Assembly: GCF_014526325.1 (NCBI RefSeq)
Contig: NZ_JACNMJ010000008.1
Coordinates: 1-64,000 of the forward strand
Direction: 5' to 3'
Length of the DNA stretch: 64,000 nucleotides
From: Psychroserpens algicola
Lineage (GTDB): Bacteria; Bacteroidota; Bacteroidia; Flavobacteriales; Flavobacteriaceae
Made by a program: the position numbers and the translations under genes. This document shows positions 9,003 to 17,502 of the stretch, piece after piece (position 1 is the stretch's first letter; every line of letters starts with the position of its first letter). A model generated the notes under the pieces. That model had not been told where the DNA came from. It worked only from the letters and a program-made list of their open reading frames with translations, and did no database searches.

Positions 9003-9131
9003 TTAAGAGTCATTGTTAGAATCCTCTTTATTATTGTCCTTTTTCATTTTGATATAACCCGTTACCAAACGTACTCCTAATCTTGCAAAGAGTATGATGG
9101 CTATGACCATAACAATATCAAATCCGTCCAT
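9003..9131 (-). CDS. Small single-pass membrane protein, 42 residues
   Basis: A short open frame reading MDGFDIVMVIAIILFARLGV then a basic and Asn/Asp-rich tail that ends NNDS. One hydrophobic helix (about residues 5-24) is followed by a charged cytoplasmic-type tail. The ATG is only 3 nt beyond the stop of the upstream cupin lipoprotein gene, and the stop comes just before the strong terminator at 8944-8983, so it is the second gene of a two-gene transcript. No family is recognised. Fit to the operon frame and amphipathic composition support it as real; its function is unknown. Confidence 0.6.
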   Translation of the reverse strand: MDGFDIVMVIAIILFARLGVRLVTGYIKMKKDNNKEDSNNDS

Positions 9132-9134
9132 GCT

Positions 9135-9545
9135 TTATTTATATTCTATAATTAAAAATACTGCTGTACTATCACCAATATTAAGAACTTCATGTGTTGA
9201 GATAGCTTCCTTACTAAAGCTATAGTCTGTTGGTACATTAACTTCTCTGATTCCTGTAGTGTCTTTAATTCTGAATTGACTTCCAGCTAAGGTATAGCCA
9301 AAATGCGGATTATGATAATGTTTCTCATGTCCAACACCTGGAGCAAAAGTACATTTTAAAACCCTAATTTTCGCATTGTCTTCAACAACCTCACAGACAG
9401 CCTCGTTATTCCAACCGGCTTCTAACGGGTCTGGCAAGACAGGCAAGGTTGAGTTTTCATTACAACCCCAAAAGACAAGACATGATACGAAAAAACAAAC
9501 CAAAAATAAGGCCTTTGTTATCCTGAAATATTTAAACTTACACAT
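9135..9545 (-). CDS. Cupin-domain lipoprotein
   Basis: 136 residues with a long N-terminal hydrophobic signal and a lipobox VFWGC near residue 28. The mature part is a small cupin: PGVGHEKHYHNPHFGYTLAG supplies the His cluster that usually binds a metal, followed by a second half with HEVLNIGDS. The substrate is unknown. A -7 box at 9550-9557 lies 4 nt before the ATG, so the mRNA may be leaderless. It is probably co-transcribed with the 42-residue membrane protein downstream. Confidence 0.75.
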   Translation of the reverse strand: MCKFKYFRITKALFLVCFFVSCLVFWGCNENSTLPVLPDPLEAGWNNEAVCEVVEDNAKIRVLKCTFAPGVGHEKHYHNPHFGYTLAGSQFRIKDTTGIREVNVPTDYSFSKEAISTHEVLNIGDSTAVFLIIEYK

Positions 9546-9549
9546 GAAT

Positions 9550-9557
9550 CAAAAATA
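9550..9557 (-). promoter_or_regulatory. -7 box (TATTTTTG) exactly 4 nt before the cupin start codon
   Basis: On the minus strand TATTTTTG is followed by four bases and then ATG at 9545. With the usual start of transcription 3-4 nt after this box, the first transcribed bases would be the start codon itself. Confidence 0.55.
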
Positions 9558-9611
9558 CGTTATTTTATCTAGTAGATAACAAAATTCAATGTTTTGACGT
9601 TTAATATTCAT

Positions 9612-10478
9612 ATGAAAAAAATAGTACTCACTTTTTTAGTTTTGATATCGCTAATTGTTCTAGCATTTCAATTCAAACCCGTAAAGCAAATAGCACATAA
9701 TGTTGTGGCTAGCGTAGAGCCTCAAAACCTTGTCGTTAAAGATAGTTTAACGATAAAATCCAGAGTTAAGATTCCTGAAGGTTACCAACGTGTTGCTTAC
9801 GAGAGCGGAAGTTTTGCAGAGTACCTTCGGAATTATAAGTTGAAACCCTTCGGAAGTAAAATTATAAATTATGATGAGTCAGAATATTTCTGGCAAGGAG
9901 GTCATATCGGAATACTAGAGGTTCCTGTGCCTAAAAATGGTTTACAACAATGTGCTGATGCACTTATCAGAATCCGTAGTGAATACCTATGGGATAACAA
10001 CAGAAAAAATGAAATAGGCTTTAATTTTACGTCAGGTCACTATTGCTCATGGAAGAACTATGCAGAAGGCTACAGACCAAAAATTAATGGTAATAAAGTT
10101 GTCTTCAATAAAACTGCAGGCGCTAATCATTCCAAAGAGAACTTTTATAAATACCTTAATTTAATATATATGTATTCTGGTACCTTGTCACTTTATAATG
10201 AATTAGAATCTGTTGATGATTCTAATTTGCATATTGGAGATATGCTTATAAAGGGCGGTACTCCTGGTCATATTGTTATGATTTGTGATGAAGTTATCAA
10301 TGATAAAGGAGAAAAATTATTCCTGTTGTTTCAAGGCAATACACCTGCTCAAAGTGTTCATTTAGTTAAAAATCTTGAAGATTCAGATATGTCGCCATGG
10401 TATGACTTAAAAAATAATGCGACTATACCAGTGTCAAATTATACGTTTAGTAGCGCAAAGTTTGTGCGATTTAAATAA
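9612..10478 (+). CDS. DUF4846 family secreted protein
   Basis: 288 residues from the ATG at 9612 (MKKIVLTFLV); an upstream TTG at 9594 would add six residues before the signal peptide and is less likely. An N-terminal signal or anchor helix is followed by the DUF4846 domain, recognised by YQRVAYESGSFAEYLRNYKL, the FNFTSGHYCSWKNYAEGYRP region and GTPGHIVMICDEV. The late His in that last motif together with Cys in SGHYCSW suggests a papain-like NlpC/P60-type fold, but this is inference. It precedes the 130-residue gene by 21 nt and may be transcribed with it. Confidence 0.75.
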   Translation: MKKIVLTFLVLISLIVLAFQFKPVKQIAHNVVASVEPQNLVVKDSLTIKSRVKIPEGYQRVAYESGSFAEYLRNYKLKPFGSKIINYDESEYFWQGGHIGILEVPVPKNGLQQCADALIRIRSEYLWDNNRKNEIGFNFTSGHYCSWKNYAEGYRPKINGNKVVFNKTAGANHSKENFYKYLNLIYMYSGTLSLYNELESVDDSNLHIGDMLIKGGTPGHIVMICDEVINDKGEKLFLLFQGNTPAQSVHLVKNLEDSDMSPWYDLKNNATIPVSNYTFSSAKFVRFK

Positions 10479-10487
10479 GCTTCTTTG

Positions 10488-10495
10488 TATCTTTG
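10488..10495 (+). promoter_or_regulatory. -7 box (TATCTTTG) exactly 4 nt before the start codon at 10500
   Basis: TATCTTTG, four bases, then ATG. It is the same geometry as at 9550 and 26209, predicting a transcript that begins at or one base before the start codon and carries this gene and apbE. Confidence 0.6.
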
Positions 10496-10499
10496 CATC

Positions 10500-10877
10500 A
10501 TGAGTAAAGCTTTAACACCACAAGAGTTGCATAACCTTGCCATGAACCATGTTGGAAAAGATTTAGAACAACGCGGATTTGAGTTCGTGGCTATTAATAG
10601 CAAGTTGAAACGTCACCCTCAATTTGTATGTATTGATAAAAACAGCCAGTATTTTTTTGTAATTGTAAGAGCCGTAAAACTTCCTGAAAATCCAAATAAT
10701 TATGATATTGTATGGATGGAAACATTTAAAAAACATGCTCTTGAAAAAGATGCCAAAGTCTTATATGCAGGCGTTGGTTTAGGAAACCCTAATAGTGATG
10801 ACTTACCCGTGTATTTAAATGAAGACTATCTCATCGAGTATAACGGAATTCAAGTTATTGAAGATAATCGTAATTAG
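10500..10877 (+). CDS. Conserved 125-residue protein linked to apbE/Nqr
   Basis: The start is the ATG at 10500 (MSKALTPQELHNLAMNHVG); a TTG at 10485 lies inside the promoter region and is rejected. The protein is soluble, with no signal peptide and no clustered Cys. Its strands include PQFVCIDKNSQYFFVIVRAV and DYLIEYNGIQVIE. I recall similar flavobacterial proteins being labelled as an Nqr subunit F relative, but no ferredoxin, FAD or NAD motif is present, so I do not adopt that. Its stop abuts the apbE ATG with no spacing, so a role in NQR or flavoprotein maturation is a reasonable inference. Confidence 0.75.
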   Translation: MSKALTPQELHNLAMNHVGKDLEQRGFEFVAINSKLKRHPQFVCIDKNSQYFFVIVRAVKLPENPNNYDIVWMETFKKHALEKDAKVLYAGVGLGNPNSDDLPVYLNEDYLIEYNGIQVIEDNRN

Positions 10878-11876
10878 ATGAAACAGGTTTATGTTCTACT
10901 AGTTTTTAGTTTGTTTTTTGTTTCATGCAAAAATGATCAAAAGAGTTCAATTGCTAAAAACACCAAGCTTTCTGGTCCGGTTTTTGGCACATCGTATTCT
11001 GCGATTTATGATTCTGAAATTGACTACTCCAGACAATTTGATAGTTTGTTTACTGTTATTAACCAATCAATGTCAACGTACATTCCAGATTCAGAAATAT
11101 CAAAATTTAACAGAAATGAGCCGTACATAATTGATACGCATTTTAAAACAGTGTTCCTAGCATCTAAAAAGATATTTAAAGCAACCAATGGTGCCTTTGA
11201 TCCTACTATTGGCGATGTTGTAAACGCGTGGAGTTTTGGTGCAAATCAAAATAAGTTTTTAACCGATAGTACAACCATAGACAGCCTAATGCGGTTTGTA
11301 GGTTTTGATAAAGTTTCACTAGTTGATGATAAACCTACTGTAATTACCAAACATCCAAATACCTATTTGGAGTTTAATGCTATAGCTAAAGGTTATGGCG
11401 TTGATGTGATTGGAAGATTTCTAGAAGCTCAAGGTGTTGAGAATTATTTAGTTGAAATAGGAGGAGAGATTCGAACGAGAGGTATCAATAAAGAAAAAAG
11501 TAGCCCATGGAATGTCGGATTGGACGAACCGCGTTTTGACGGTGAACAATCGGTTTTAAAAGCCATTCAACTGAGAGATGAAGCTATGGCAACCTCTGGT
11601 ACATATCGTAAGTTTAAAATTGATGACGATGGAAATCGTTACGCCCATATTATAAATACCAAGACAGGATATCCTTCTAAAACAAACATTTTAAGTGTCT
11701 CTGTTATTGCTCAAGATTGTATGACTGCTGATGCTTATGCGACTGCATTTCAAGCCATGGGAATTGAAAAGGTAACAACGTTTCTTAAATCACATCCAGA
11801 ACTAAAAGTATATATCATTTTTGAAAATGACAATAAAGTGTTTGAGACTTTAAATTTGAATAATTTTCCAGAATAG
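10878..11876 (+). CDS. apbE: FAD:protein FMN transferase (ApbE), lipoprotein
   Basis: 332 residues with a lipoprotein signal (FFVSC at about residue 17), so the enzyme is anchored facing the periplasm. ApbE moves FMN from FAD to threonine in DxxSGAT-type motifs. The family signatures are visible: GTSYSAIY at the start of the domain, FNAIAKGYGVDVIGRFLE, YLVEIGGEIRTRG, and the Mg-binding late segment CMTADAYATAFQAMG. Its targets are evidently NqrB and NqrC, encoded 3-7 kb to the left on the same strand. It is the last gene before a hairpin terminator. Confidence 0.95.
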   Translation: MKQVYVLLVFSLFFVSCKNDQKSSIAKNTKLSGPVFGTSYSAIYDSEIDYSRQFDSLFTVINQSMSTYIPDSEISKFNRNEPYIIDTHFKTVFLASKKIFKATNGAFDPTIGDVVNAWSFGANQNKFLTDSTTIDSLMRFVGFDKVSLVDDKPTVITKHPNTYLEFNAIAKGYGVDVIGRFLEAQGVENYLVEIGGEIRTRGINKEKSSPWNVGLDEPRFDGEQSVLKAIQLRDEAMATSGTYRKFKIDDDGNRYAHIINTKTGYPSKTNILSVSVIAQDCMTADAYATAFQAMGIEKVTTFLKSHPELKVYIIFENDNKVFETLNLNNFPE

Positions 11877-11939
11877 AATAACATTTGATTGTGACCTATT
11901 GAAATTTAATGGGTCTTATTAGTGCTATTAATCAATTTA

Positions 11940-11975
11940 AAAAAGTTGGGCCAAATGTTATTGGTTCGGCTTTTT
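11940..11975 (+). terminator. Terminator after apbE
   Basis: A 15-bp stem including four G-U pairs is formed by 11940-11954 and 11961-11975 with a 6-nt loop, followed by a T run (CTTTTTTTG). The T run makes it directional for the plus strand. Confidence 0.7.
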
Positions 11976-12198
11976 TTGTTTTTATCACGTTACATTGTCA
12001 TTCTTCTACTTCATTAGAAAAAATGAGGTTGTTTATAATTCTGTTAGACGAAATAAAGCCTTTCAAAGAAAGAAATAATCATTTGACCGAAAATTCTCAG
12101 AATATTGTATTTTCCTACAAAAAACTAATTATTTTAGTAACTAACGCATTGATGTTTAAATATTAATGACGAATTAGCATTTGTAACAACCAACCATT
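11976..12198. other. Gene-free stretch before the 428-residue gene
   Basis: The region from the apbE stop to 12198 is about 320 bases long. Apart from the terminator I see no supported gene; an 85-codon frame that runs through the terminator is not convincing. No exact TAnnTTTG box precedes the next gene. Confidence 0.5.
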
Positions 12199-13485
12199 AT
12201 GAAATCCCTCACCACTTTTCTATTACTCTTTATATCTATGTCAATGTGTAATGCTCAAACCGATCTCGAGATTGGTTCTGTATACATCAAAAGAGCAGAG
12301 CAAAGTTATCTCGATAATGAGATGGGTAAAGCACGAGAGTATTTTGATAAAGCCATAACTTATATTAAAGAAATAAATGACAGTCGAGTTGCGAGAATTG
12401 GGACTATCTTGAGTTTTGATATCAAGGATTATACTAAAGCAAAAATATTAGCACAGCGTTACTTTGAATTAGAACAAGAAAAAACAAGCGAGGATTATTT
12501 CGAAATGTTAGAATTGTATGTCACAATCGATGAAGCTATAAAACAGAGGGCAATTGAAGAAGAGCGTAATCGCTTAGAACAGCTTAAACTGGCTAAAGAA
12601 AAAAGACGTTTAGATTCTCTTACAAATTTGTGGCATGAAAAATCTCAAAAGTTTTATATCGAGATAGATAGTATTGGAGATTTTAATAAGTATAATCTTG
12701 CGATATACAAGTCTAAAGACTACCTAGGCATTATGGATGATTACGGTAGAATACTCATGAAAGCAGATACTTTTCCTCATGCTATTGCCTATGATGGGTA
12801 TATTATTTTTATGAATGATTTAGAGCGTCCAACACGATTGTTTTGTTTCAATTCAAAAACTCAAGAAAAATTCTTGCTACCAGATGTTACAGCATTCAAT
12901 CCGCAAGCTTATGATTATGGTGAAATTATGCTGCCTAGAGCTAATGGATTACTAGTAACCTACCCTAAGAATTGTAAAGACGTAGTTGTGTTTAATTTAA
13001 AATCTAAAGAGTTTAGAGCTATTGAAGATAAAAAGGAACTGCTAAAAAATTTAAAGAAAAATGATATTATCGATAAGTATGATAAGGACTTAAATGTGAG
13101 AATTGAAAAGCAGTGGTATGCTATTGGAAACTCTGTAGGAGGTAGTTTTTATGCGTTGTTTAATGAAGATAAAGAACTACATGGGTTTATAAGTGCATCT
13201 GATGGACGTGTTTATACTTCAGATTATTATAGCAGTTTTGGAGGCTTTTGTGATAACAAATTTCAAGTTATCGAAAATGGTAAAACGATTTGGATGGATG
13301 CCGAAGGGATTAAATATTACAGTAATGAAAACCTTAGCGGAGCGTACTCTGGTACAACGAAATTTGTAAAAACTGACCAGGGGAAATTTAAAATCTTACA
13401 AAAAAACAACGGAAAGGATGTATTGATAAAAGGAAATGAAACTTTACACCTATTGGAGGATTTTATTGAAGAACGCTCTAAATAA
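12199..13485 (+). CDS. Secreted protein with N-terminal TPR-like region and C-terminal beta-rich region
   Basis: 428 residues. A Sec signal peptide (about 1-20, ending MCNAQ) is followed by a helical TPR-like part (about 25-110: KRAEQSYLDNEMGKAREYFD and DYTKAKILAQRYFELEQEKT) and a charged coiled-coil linker rich in Glu, Lys and Arg (about 118-150). The remainder is beta-rich with Tyr-Asp-Gly motifs, reminiscent of WG or propeller-type repeats (LGIMDDYGRILMKADTFP). No family name is recognised. It is a single gene that ends 8 nt before the convergent methyltransferase gene. The function is unknown. Confidence 0.7.
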   Translation: MKSLTTFLLLFISMSMCNAQTDLEIGSVYIKRAEQSYLDNEMGKAREYFDKAITYIKEINDSRVARIGTILSFDIKDYTKAKILAQRYFELEQEKTSEDYFEMLELYVTIDEAIKQRAIEEERNRLEQLKLAKEKRRLDSLTNLWHEKSQKFYIEIDSIGDFNKYNLAIYKSKDYLGIMDDYGRILMKADTFPHAIAYDGYIIFMNDLERPTRLFCFNSKTQEKFLLPDVTAFNPQAYDYGEIMLPRANGLLVTYPKNCKDVVVFNLKSKEFRAIEDKKELLKNLKKNDIIDKYDKDLNVRIEKQWYAIGNSVGGSFYALFNEDKELHGFISASDGRVYTSDYYSSFGGFCDNKFQVIENGKTIWMDAEGIKYYSNENLSGAYSGTTKFVKTDQGKFKILQKNNGKDVLIKGNETLHLLEDFIEERSK

Positions 13486-13493
13486 ATACTATT

Positions 13494-14258
13494 TTATTTA
13501 TAGACTACCGGAATAATTTCGCCCTTAGCTAAGCAGTATTTTTTTATCTCTTCTTCGGAAAACTGAGTTGTATAGTCAACTTCTTCTACCTTAAAACCAA
13601 TATTTCGAAGTTTATCAAAATAATCACGACCATACACGCGAACGTGGTCGTATTGCCCAAAAATTTTAGCGCGTTCTGATCTATCTGTAATGGTGTCATC
13701 TTCAAAAGTAACAGCCCTTTTCAAATCCTGAGGAATCTGAAACACACCATAACCACCAGGTTTCATAACTCTGTATAGTTCTTGCATGGCTTTTGTGTCA
13801 TCTGGAATGTGTTCTAACACATGATTACATAAGATTACATCATAACTGTTGTCTTCAAACGGTAGATTACAGATATCGGCTTTAACATCAGCAATTGGAG
13901 ATTCTAAATCGGTTGTAGTATAATCCATATGCTGAAGTGATTTAAATCGTTTTAAAAAGCATTGTTCGGGTGCAAAGTGAAGCACCTTCTTTTCAGCTGA
14001 AAAAAAATCAGTATCATTCTTAAGATACAACCATAATAGCCTGTGACGCTCTAAACTTAATGTCGAAGGTGATAAGACATTATTGCGCTGGTTGCCATAA
14101 CCATAGGGTAAAAACGATGTAAAGCTTTTTCCATCAATGGGATCAACATAAGTGTTACCTTTTAAAATAAATGCTAAAACCGGACGCGCTACATAGCTTA
14201 ACCTTATAAGCAGAGGTCTAGGAACTACATTTAGAATTATTTTAAAGAGTTTTTTCAA
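13494..14258 (-). CDS. Class I SAM-dependent methyltransferase
   Basis: 254 residues. The Rossmann-like methyltransferase core is shown by KKVLHFAPEQCFLKRF (motif I variant), the acidic DYTTTDLESPIADVKADICN loop, CNHVLEHIPDD (motif IV/post-I, as in the Methyltransf_11 family) and MKPGGYGVFQIPQ. The N-terminal 80 residues are a basic lead with a hydrophobic segment and no clear domain. The substrate is unknown; the context of single-copy housekeeping genes is not informative. Confidence 0.8.
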   Translation of the reverse strand: MKKLFKIILNVVPRPLLIRLSYVARPVLAFILKGNTYVDPIDGKSFTSFLPYGYGNQRNNVLSPSTLSLERHRLLWLYLKNDTDFFSAEKKVLHFAPEQCFLKRFKSLQHMDYTTTDLESPIADVKADICNLPFEDNSYDVILCNHVLEHIPDDTKAMQELYRVMKPGGYGVFQIPQDLKRAVTFEDDTITDRSERAKIFGQYDHVRVYGRDYFDKLRNIGFKVEEVDYTTQFSEEEIKKYCLAKGEIIPVVYK

Positions 14259-14343
14259 GGGTTATGATTTTCTCTCCTTTGTTGAGAAAAATTGTGATAT
14301 CCGACTATAATTAGTTTAAGCTTTTAAGAGGATTAAATTTATA

Positions 14344-15162
14344 TTATAATACTAGTGCTTCCTTTCTAAACTCATCTTCTTCATTAGATGTAATACCTAA
14401 GGCTTTATGAACATAAGCAAAGGTTGAAAGAATTTCAGGTTTCCCATCCACAAGTGCAATATCATGCTCAAAATGAACACTAGGTTTGCCATCTTGAGTG
14501 ACTATGGTCCAACCATCTTTAAGTTGTTTTACACGATGCGTTCCACCATTAATCATTGGTTCTATTGCTACAACCATCCCTTCAACAAATTTCTTTCCGC
14601 GACCTCTACGACCATAGTTAGGCATTTCAGGATCTTCATGCATTTTACGACCTAAGCCGTGTCCAACAAGTTCTCTAACCACTCCATATCCTTGAGCTTC
14701 ACAATGCTGCTGTATGGCAAACCCTACGTCTCCAACACGATTTCCAGCTTTAAATGCTCTTATTCCAACATACAGAGATTCTTTGGTCACCTCTATTAGC
14801 TTTTTGGTTTCGGGATTTACATCGCCAATTTCAAACGTATAAGCGTGGTCACCGTAAAAACCATTCATCAAAGCACCACAATCAATAGATACTATATCAC
14901 CATTTTGTAGCGGTTTATCAGTAGGTAAACCATGAACAACAGCTTCATTCACACTGCATAATAAAGTAGATGGGCAATCGTACAGTCCTAAAAACCCTGG
15001 TAAAGCACCTTGTGCTCTAATGAAGTCTTCAGCCAGTTTATCTAATTGCATTGTTGTTACGCCTTCCTTAACTTCGGTTGCAAGCATACCTAAGGTCTTG
15101 GATACAACGAGAGCACTCTGGCGCATTAATTCAATCTCTTCTTTTGTTTTTACTATAATCAT
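14344..15162 (-). CDS. map: Type I methionine aminopeptidase
   Basis: 272 residues, typical of bacterial MetAP-I with a short C-terminal extension. It removes the initiator Met from nascent proteins in the cytoplasm. Metal ligands are visible in order: DCGALMNGFYGDHAY (two Asp), HGLGRKMHEDPEMPN (His), a Glu in VVAIEPMINGG, and a Glu in VHFEHDIALV. The gene has its own -7 box, TATCTTTG, 16 nt before the ATG. Confidence 0.96.
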   Translation of the reverse strand: MIIVKTKEEIELMRQSALVVSKTLGMLATEVKEGVTTMQLDKLAEDFIRAQGALPGFLGLYDCPSTLLCSVNEAVVHGLPTDKPLQNGDIVSIDCGALMNGFYGDHAYTFEIGDVNPETKKLIEVTKESLYVGIRAFKAGNRVGDVGFAIQQHCEAQGYGVVRELVGHGLGRKMHEDPEMPNYGRRGRGKKFVEGMVVAIEPMINGGTHRVKQLKDGWTIVTQDGKPSVHFEHDIALVDGKPEILSTFAYVHKALGITSNEEDEFRKEALVL

Positions 15163-15178
15163 ATTAAAAAAATATGTG

Positions 15179-15186
15179 CAAAGATA
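15179..15186 (-). promoter_or_regulatory. -7 box (TATCTTTG) of map
   Basis: Exact TAnnTTTG match on the minus strand, 16 nt upstream of the map ATG. Confidence 0.55.
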
Positions 15187-15264
15187 CTTAAAATTAAGAT
15201 GTAATTCCTTTTGAGTTAACTAGGTCGTTTTAAAGGAAGGTAAACAAAAATTTTATGGTAATTT

Positions 15265-15678
15265 TTAACGCCTTAAAAATGAAAATAAGCCTTTTTTCTT
15301 AGGTTTGATATTCATGTTTGGCGCTTCATTAGTAATCAATTGATAGACTTCGCCCCAACCTAAAATACCACCTATATTTCTGTCGTCTATGTAAATGTCT
15401 GCATAAATTTTTCGACTGACTGAGTTGTCATATTGTTCTTCAGGGAAACTTTGATTTACAGCATAGAATGTAATATCATTAGCTTTACAAAAGGCAACAG
15501 CTTCGTCTAATTTTTGTCCGCATCTATATGTCCAAAGAATAAGACGATGACCATCTTGTTGAAGGCGTTTCATTGTTTCGAATGCAAAAATTCGAGGTTT
15601 GCCTACTTTAGGATAAGCATCTTCAACAATAGTACCGTCAAAATCAATGGCTATAACGAGTTTGTCTTGGAAATTCAT
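15265..15678 (-). CDS. BT0820-type HAD-superfamily hydrolase
   Basis: 137 residues, a minimal HAD fold without a large cap. Motif I is AIDFDGTIVED, where the first Asp is the nucleophile and the second the acid/base. Motif II/III follow in LILWTYRCG and the acidic motif IV is DIYIDDRNIGG. The size and motif spacing fit the small Bacteroidota phosphatase family typified by BT0820. The substrate is unknown. It lies between map and gpmI on the same strand, 43 nt after the gpmI stop. Confidence 0.8.
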   Translation of the reverse strand: MNFQDKLVIAIDFDGTIVEDAYPKVGKPRIFAFETMKRLQQDGHRLILWTYRCGQKLDEAVAFCKANDITFYAVNQSFPEEQYDNSVSRKIYADIYIDDRNIGGILGWGEVYQLITNEAPNMNIKPKKKGLFSFLRR

Positions 15679-15721
15679 GAGCTAATTTTTGTTATGTTAT
15701 AAAGGTACGAGTTTTAAAAAA

Positions 15722-17242
15722 TTATCCAACTAATGTGTGTTGCGTCATCGATTTAGGTTGTTCAACTCCCATCAGTTTTAAAATAGTAGGTGCAATATCA
15801 CCCAAAATACCATCTCTAATTACTGGTTTTTCATTGTCAATTAATATCACAGGAACTGGATTTGTCGTATGCGCAGTATTAGGAGAACCATCAGGATTAA
15901 TCATAGTTTCACAGTTACCATGATCTGCAATAAGAATCGTAGTGTAATTATGATCTAATGCAACTTCAATCACATCTTTGACACAGTTGTCGACTGCTTC
16001 ACAAGCTTTAATTGCGGCTTCCATAACACCAGTATGTCCTACCATATCTCCATTTGCAAAGTTTAAGCATACAAAATCGACATCACCTTTTTTAAGCTCA
16101 GGGATGAGTGCATCTTTTAATTCGTAGGCACTCATTTCGGGTTTCAAATCATAGGTCGCTACTTTTGGTGAATTTCTTAATATTCTGCTTTCCCCTTTAA
16201 AAGGTTCTTCTTGTCCGCCAGAAAAGAAAAAAGTGACATGAGGATATTTTTCAGTTTCAGCAATTCTAATTTGAGTTTTATTATGTTTTTCTAATACCTC
16301 TCCTAAGGTTTCACTAAGATTGTCTTTATTGAATACCACCTGAATCCCTTGATAAGAATCATCATAATTTGTAAGCGTTACATAGTGTAAATCGAGCTTA
16401 TGCATGTTTTGTTCATGAAAATCTTCTTGTGAAAGCGCTTCAGTTAATTCACGACCACGATCAGTTCTGAAATTGAAAAACACAATAACATCTCCATCTT
16501 TAATTTGCGTAACCGGCTGATTGTTATTATCAACCATAATAATAGGTTCAATAAATTCATCGGTGATATTATTATTGTAACTATTTTGAATAGATTCGGT
16601 AGCAGAGTGTGATTTCACACCAGCTCCATTCACCATAGCATCATAGGCTAGTTTAATACGTTCCCAGCGTTTGTCTCTGTCCATGGCATAATATCTGCCA
16701 GTTACTGTAGCGAGTTTGGTATTGGTGTTTTTGATATGATTTTCAACCGAAGTGATAAATCCGAATCCAGATTTTGGGTCAACATCTCGACCATCAGTAA
16801 AGGCATGAATATAGGAGTTTTGAACGCCATAATCATTAGCCGCATCAACCAAACCAAATAAATGATTAATATGCGAATGGACGCCACCATCACTTACCAA
16901 GCCTAAAAAATGGACAGGTTTATTGTGTTGTTTTGCATACTGAAATGCATCAATTAAAACTTTTTCGTCTTTTAACGTATTATTTTTAACTGCCAGATTT
17001 ATTTTAACTAAATCCTGATATACAATTCTACCAGCGCCAAGATTCATGTGCCCGACTTCACTATTACCCATTTGACCTTCAGGTAATCCAACATGTAAAC
17101 CGTCTGTTCTTAATGTGGCATGAGAATAATTATGATACAGCGAATCGATAAAGGGTGTTTTTGCATTGTCAATAGCAGAAACTTTTGGGTCTGGAGACAT
17201 TCCCCAGCCATCTAAAATCATTAAAATAACTTTTTTATTCAT
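15722..17242 (-). CDS. gpmI: 2,3-bisphosphoglycerate-independent phosphoglycerate mutase
   Basis: 506 residues from the ATG at 17242 (MNKKVILMILDGWG). An ATG seven codons upstream would lie inside the -7 box at 17261-17268 and is rejected. The enzyme interconverts 3- and 2-phosphoglycerate using two Mn ions. Key motifs: DGWG (metal), GNSEVGHMNLGAG with the phosphorylated Ser, the TGRYYAMDRDKRWERI substrate loop, NFANGDMVGHTG and IADHGNCE (metal). The length is normal for GpmI. Confidence 0.96.
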   Translation of the reverse strand: MNKKVILMILDGWGMSPDPKVSAIDNAKTPFIDSLYHNYSHATLRTDGLHVGLPEGQMGNSEVGHMNLGAGRIVYQDLVKINLAVKNNTLKDEKVLIDAFQYAKQHNKPVHFLGLVSDGGVHSHINHLFGLVDAANDYGVQNSYIHAFTDGRDVDPKSGFGFITSVENHIKNTNTKLATVTGRYYAMDRDKRWERIKLAYDAMVNGAGVKSHSATESIQNSYNNNITDEFIEPIIMVDNNNQPVTQIKDGDVIVFFNFRTDRGRELTEALSQEDFHEQNMHKLDLHYVTLTNYDDSYQGIQVVFNKDNLSETLGEVLEKHNKTQIRIAETEKYPHVTFFFSGGQEEPFKGESRILRNSPKVATYDLKPEMSAYELKDALIPELKKGDVDFVCLNFANGDMVGHTGVMEAAIKACEAVDNCVKDVIEVALDHNYTTILIADHGNCETMINPDGSPNTAHTTNPVPVILIDNEKPVIRDGILGDIAPTILKLMGVEQPKSMTQHTLVG

Positions 17243-17260
17243 TGTCGAAGAGTTAAAAAC

Positions 17261-17268
17261 CAAAGATA
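17261..17268 (-). promoter_or_regulatory. -7 box (TATCTTTG) of gpmI
   Basis: Exact consensus match, 18 nt before the chosen gpmI start. Its position decides between the two candidate ATGs. Confidence 0.55.
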
Positions 17269-17502
17269 AAAGTTTCAGGCAGTTTATTTGCGATTGATTT
17301 TACAAAATGTAACTAATTACCAATTAATTATTTATATAAATATTTAATGTTACCACTATAACATACCTTATGAAGGTATTAACAGATTTGTTTACAAAGA
17401 GTTAAATAAATGTTATTAAAGATTTTTTTGTGTAACACTTTAAAAAATAAGTCGTCTTTTTAATATAATCAAAAAACAATCAATTAATTTAAATCTTTCA
17501 TC

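Noticed and set aside
11909-12166. 85-codon plus-strand frame after apbE
   Set aside because: It reads through the apbE terminator hairpin, has no signal or domain, no promoter box, and a low-complexity composition.
17243-17263. Upstream gpmI ATG giving a 7-residue longer protein
   Set aside because: The start codon overlaps the -7 box TATCTTTG at 17261-17268, and the family N-terminus begins at the next ATG.
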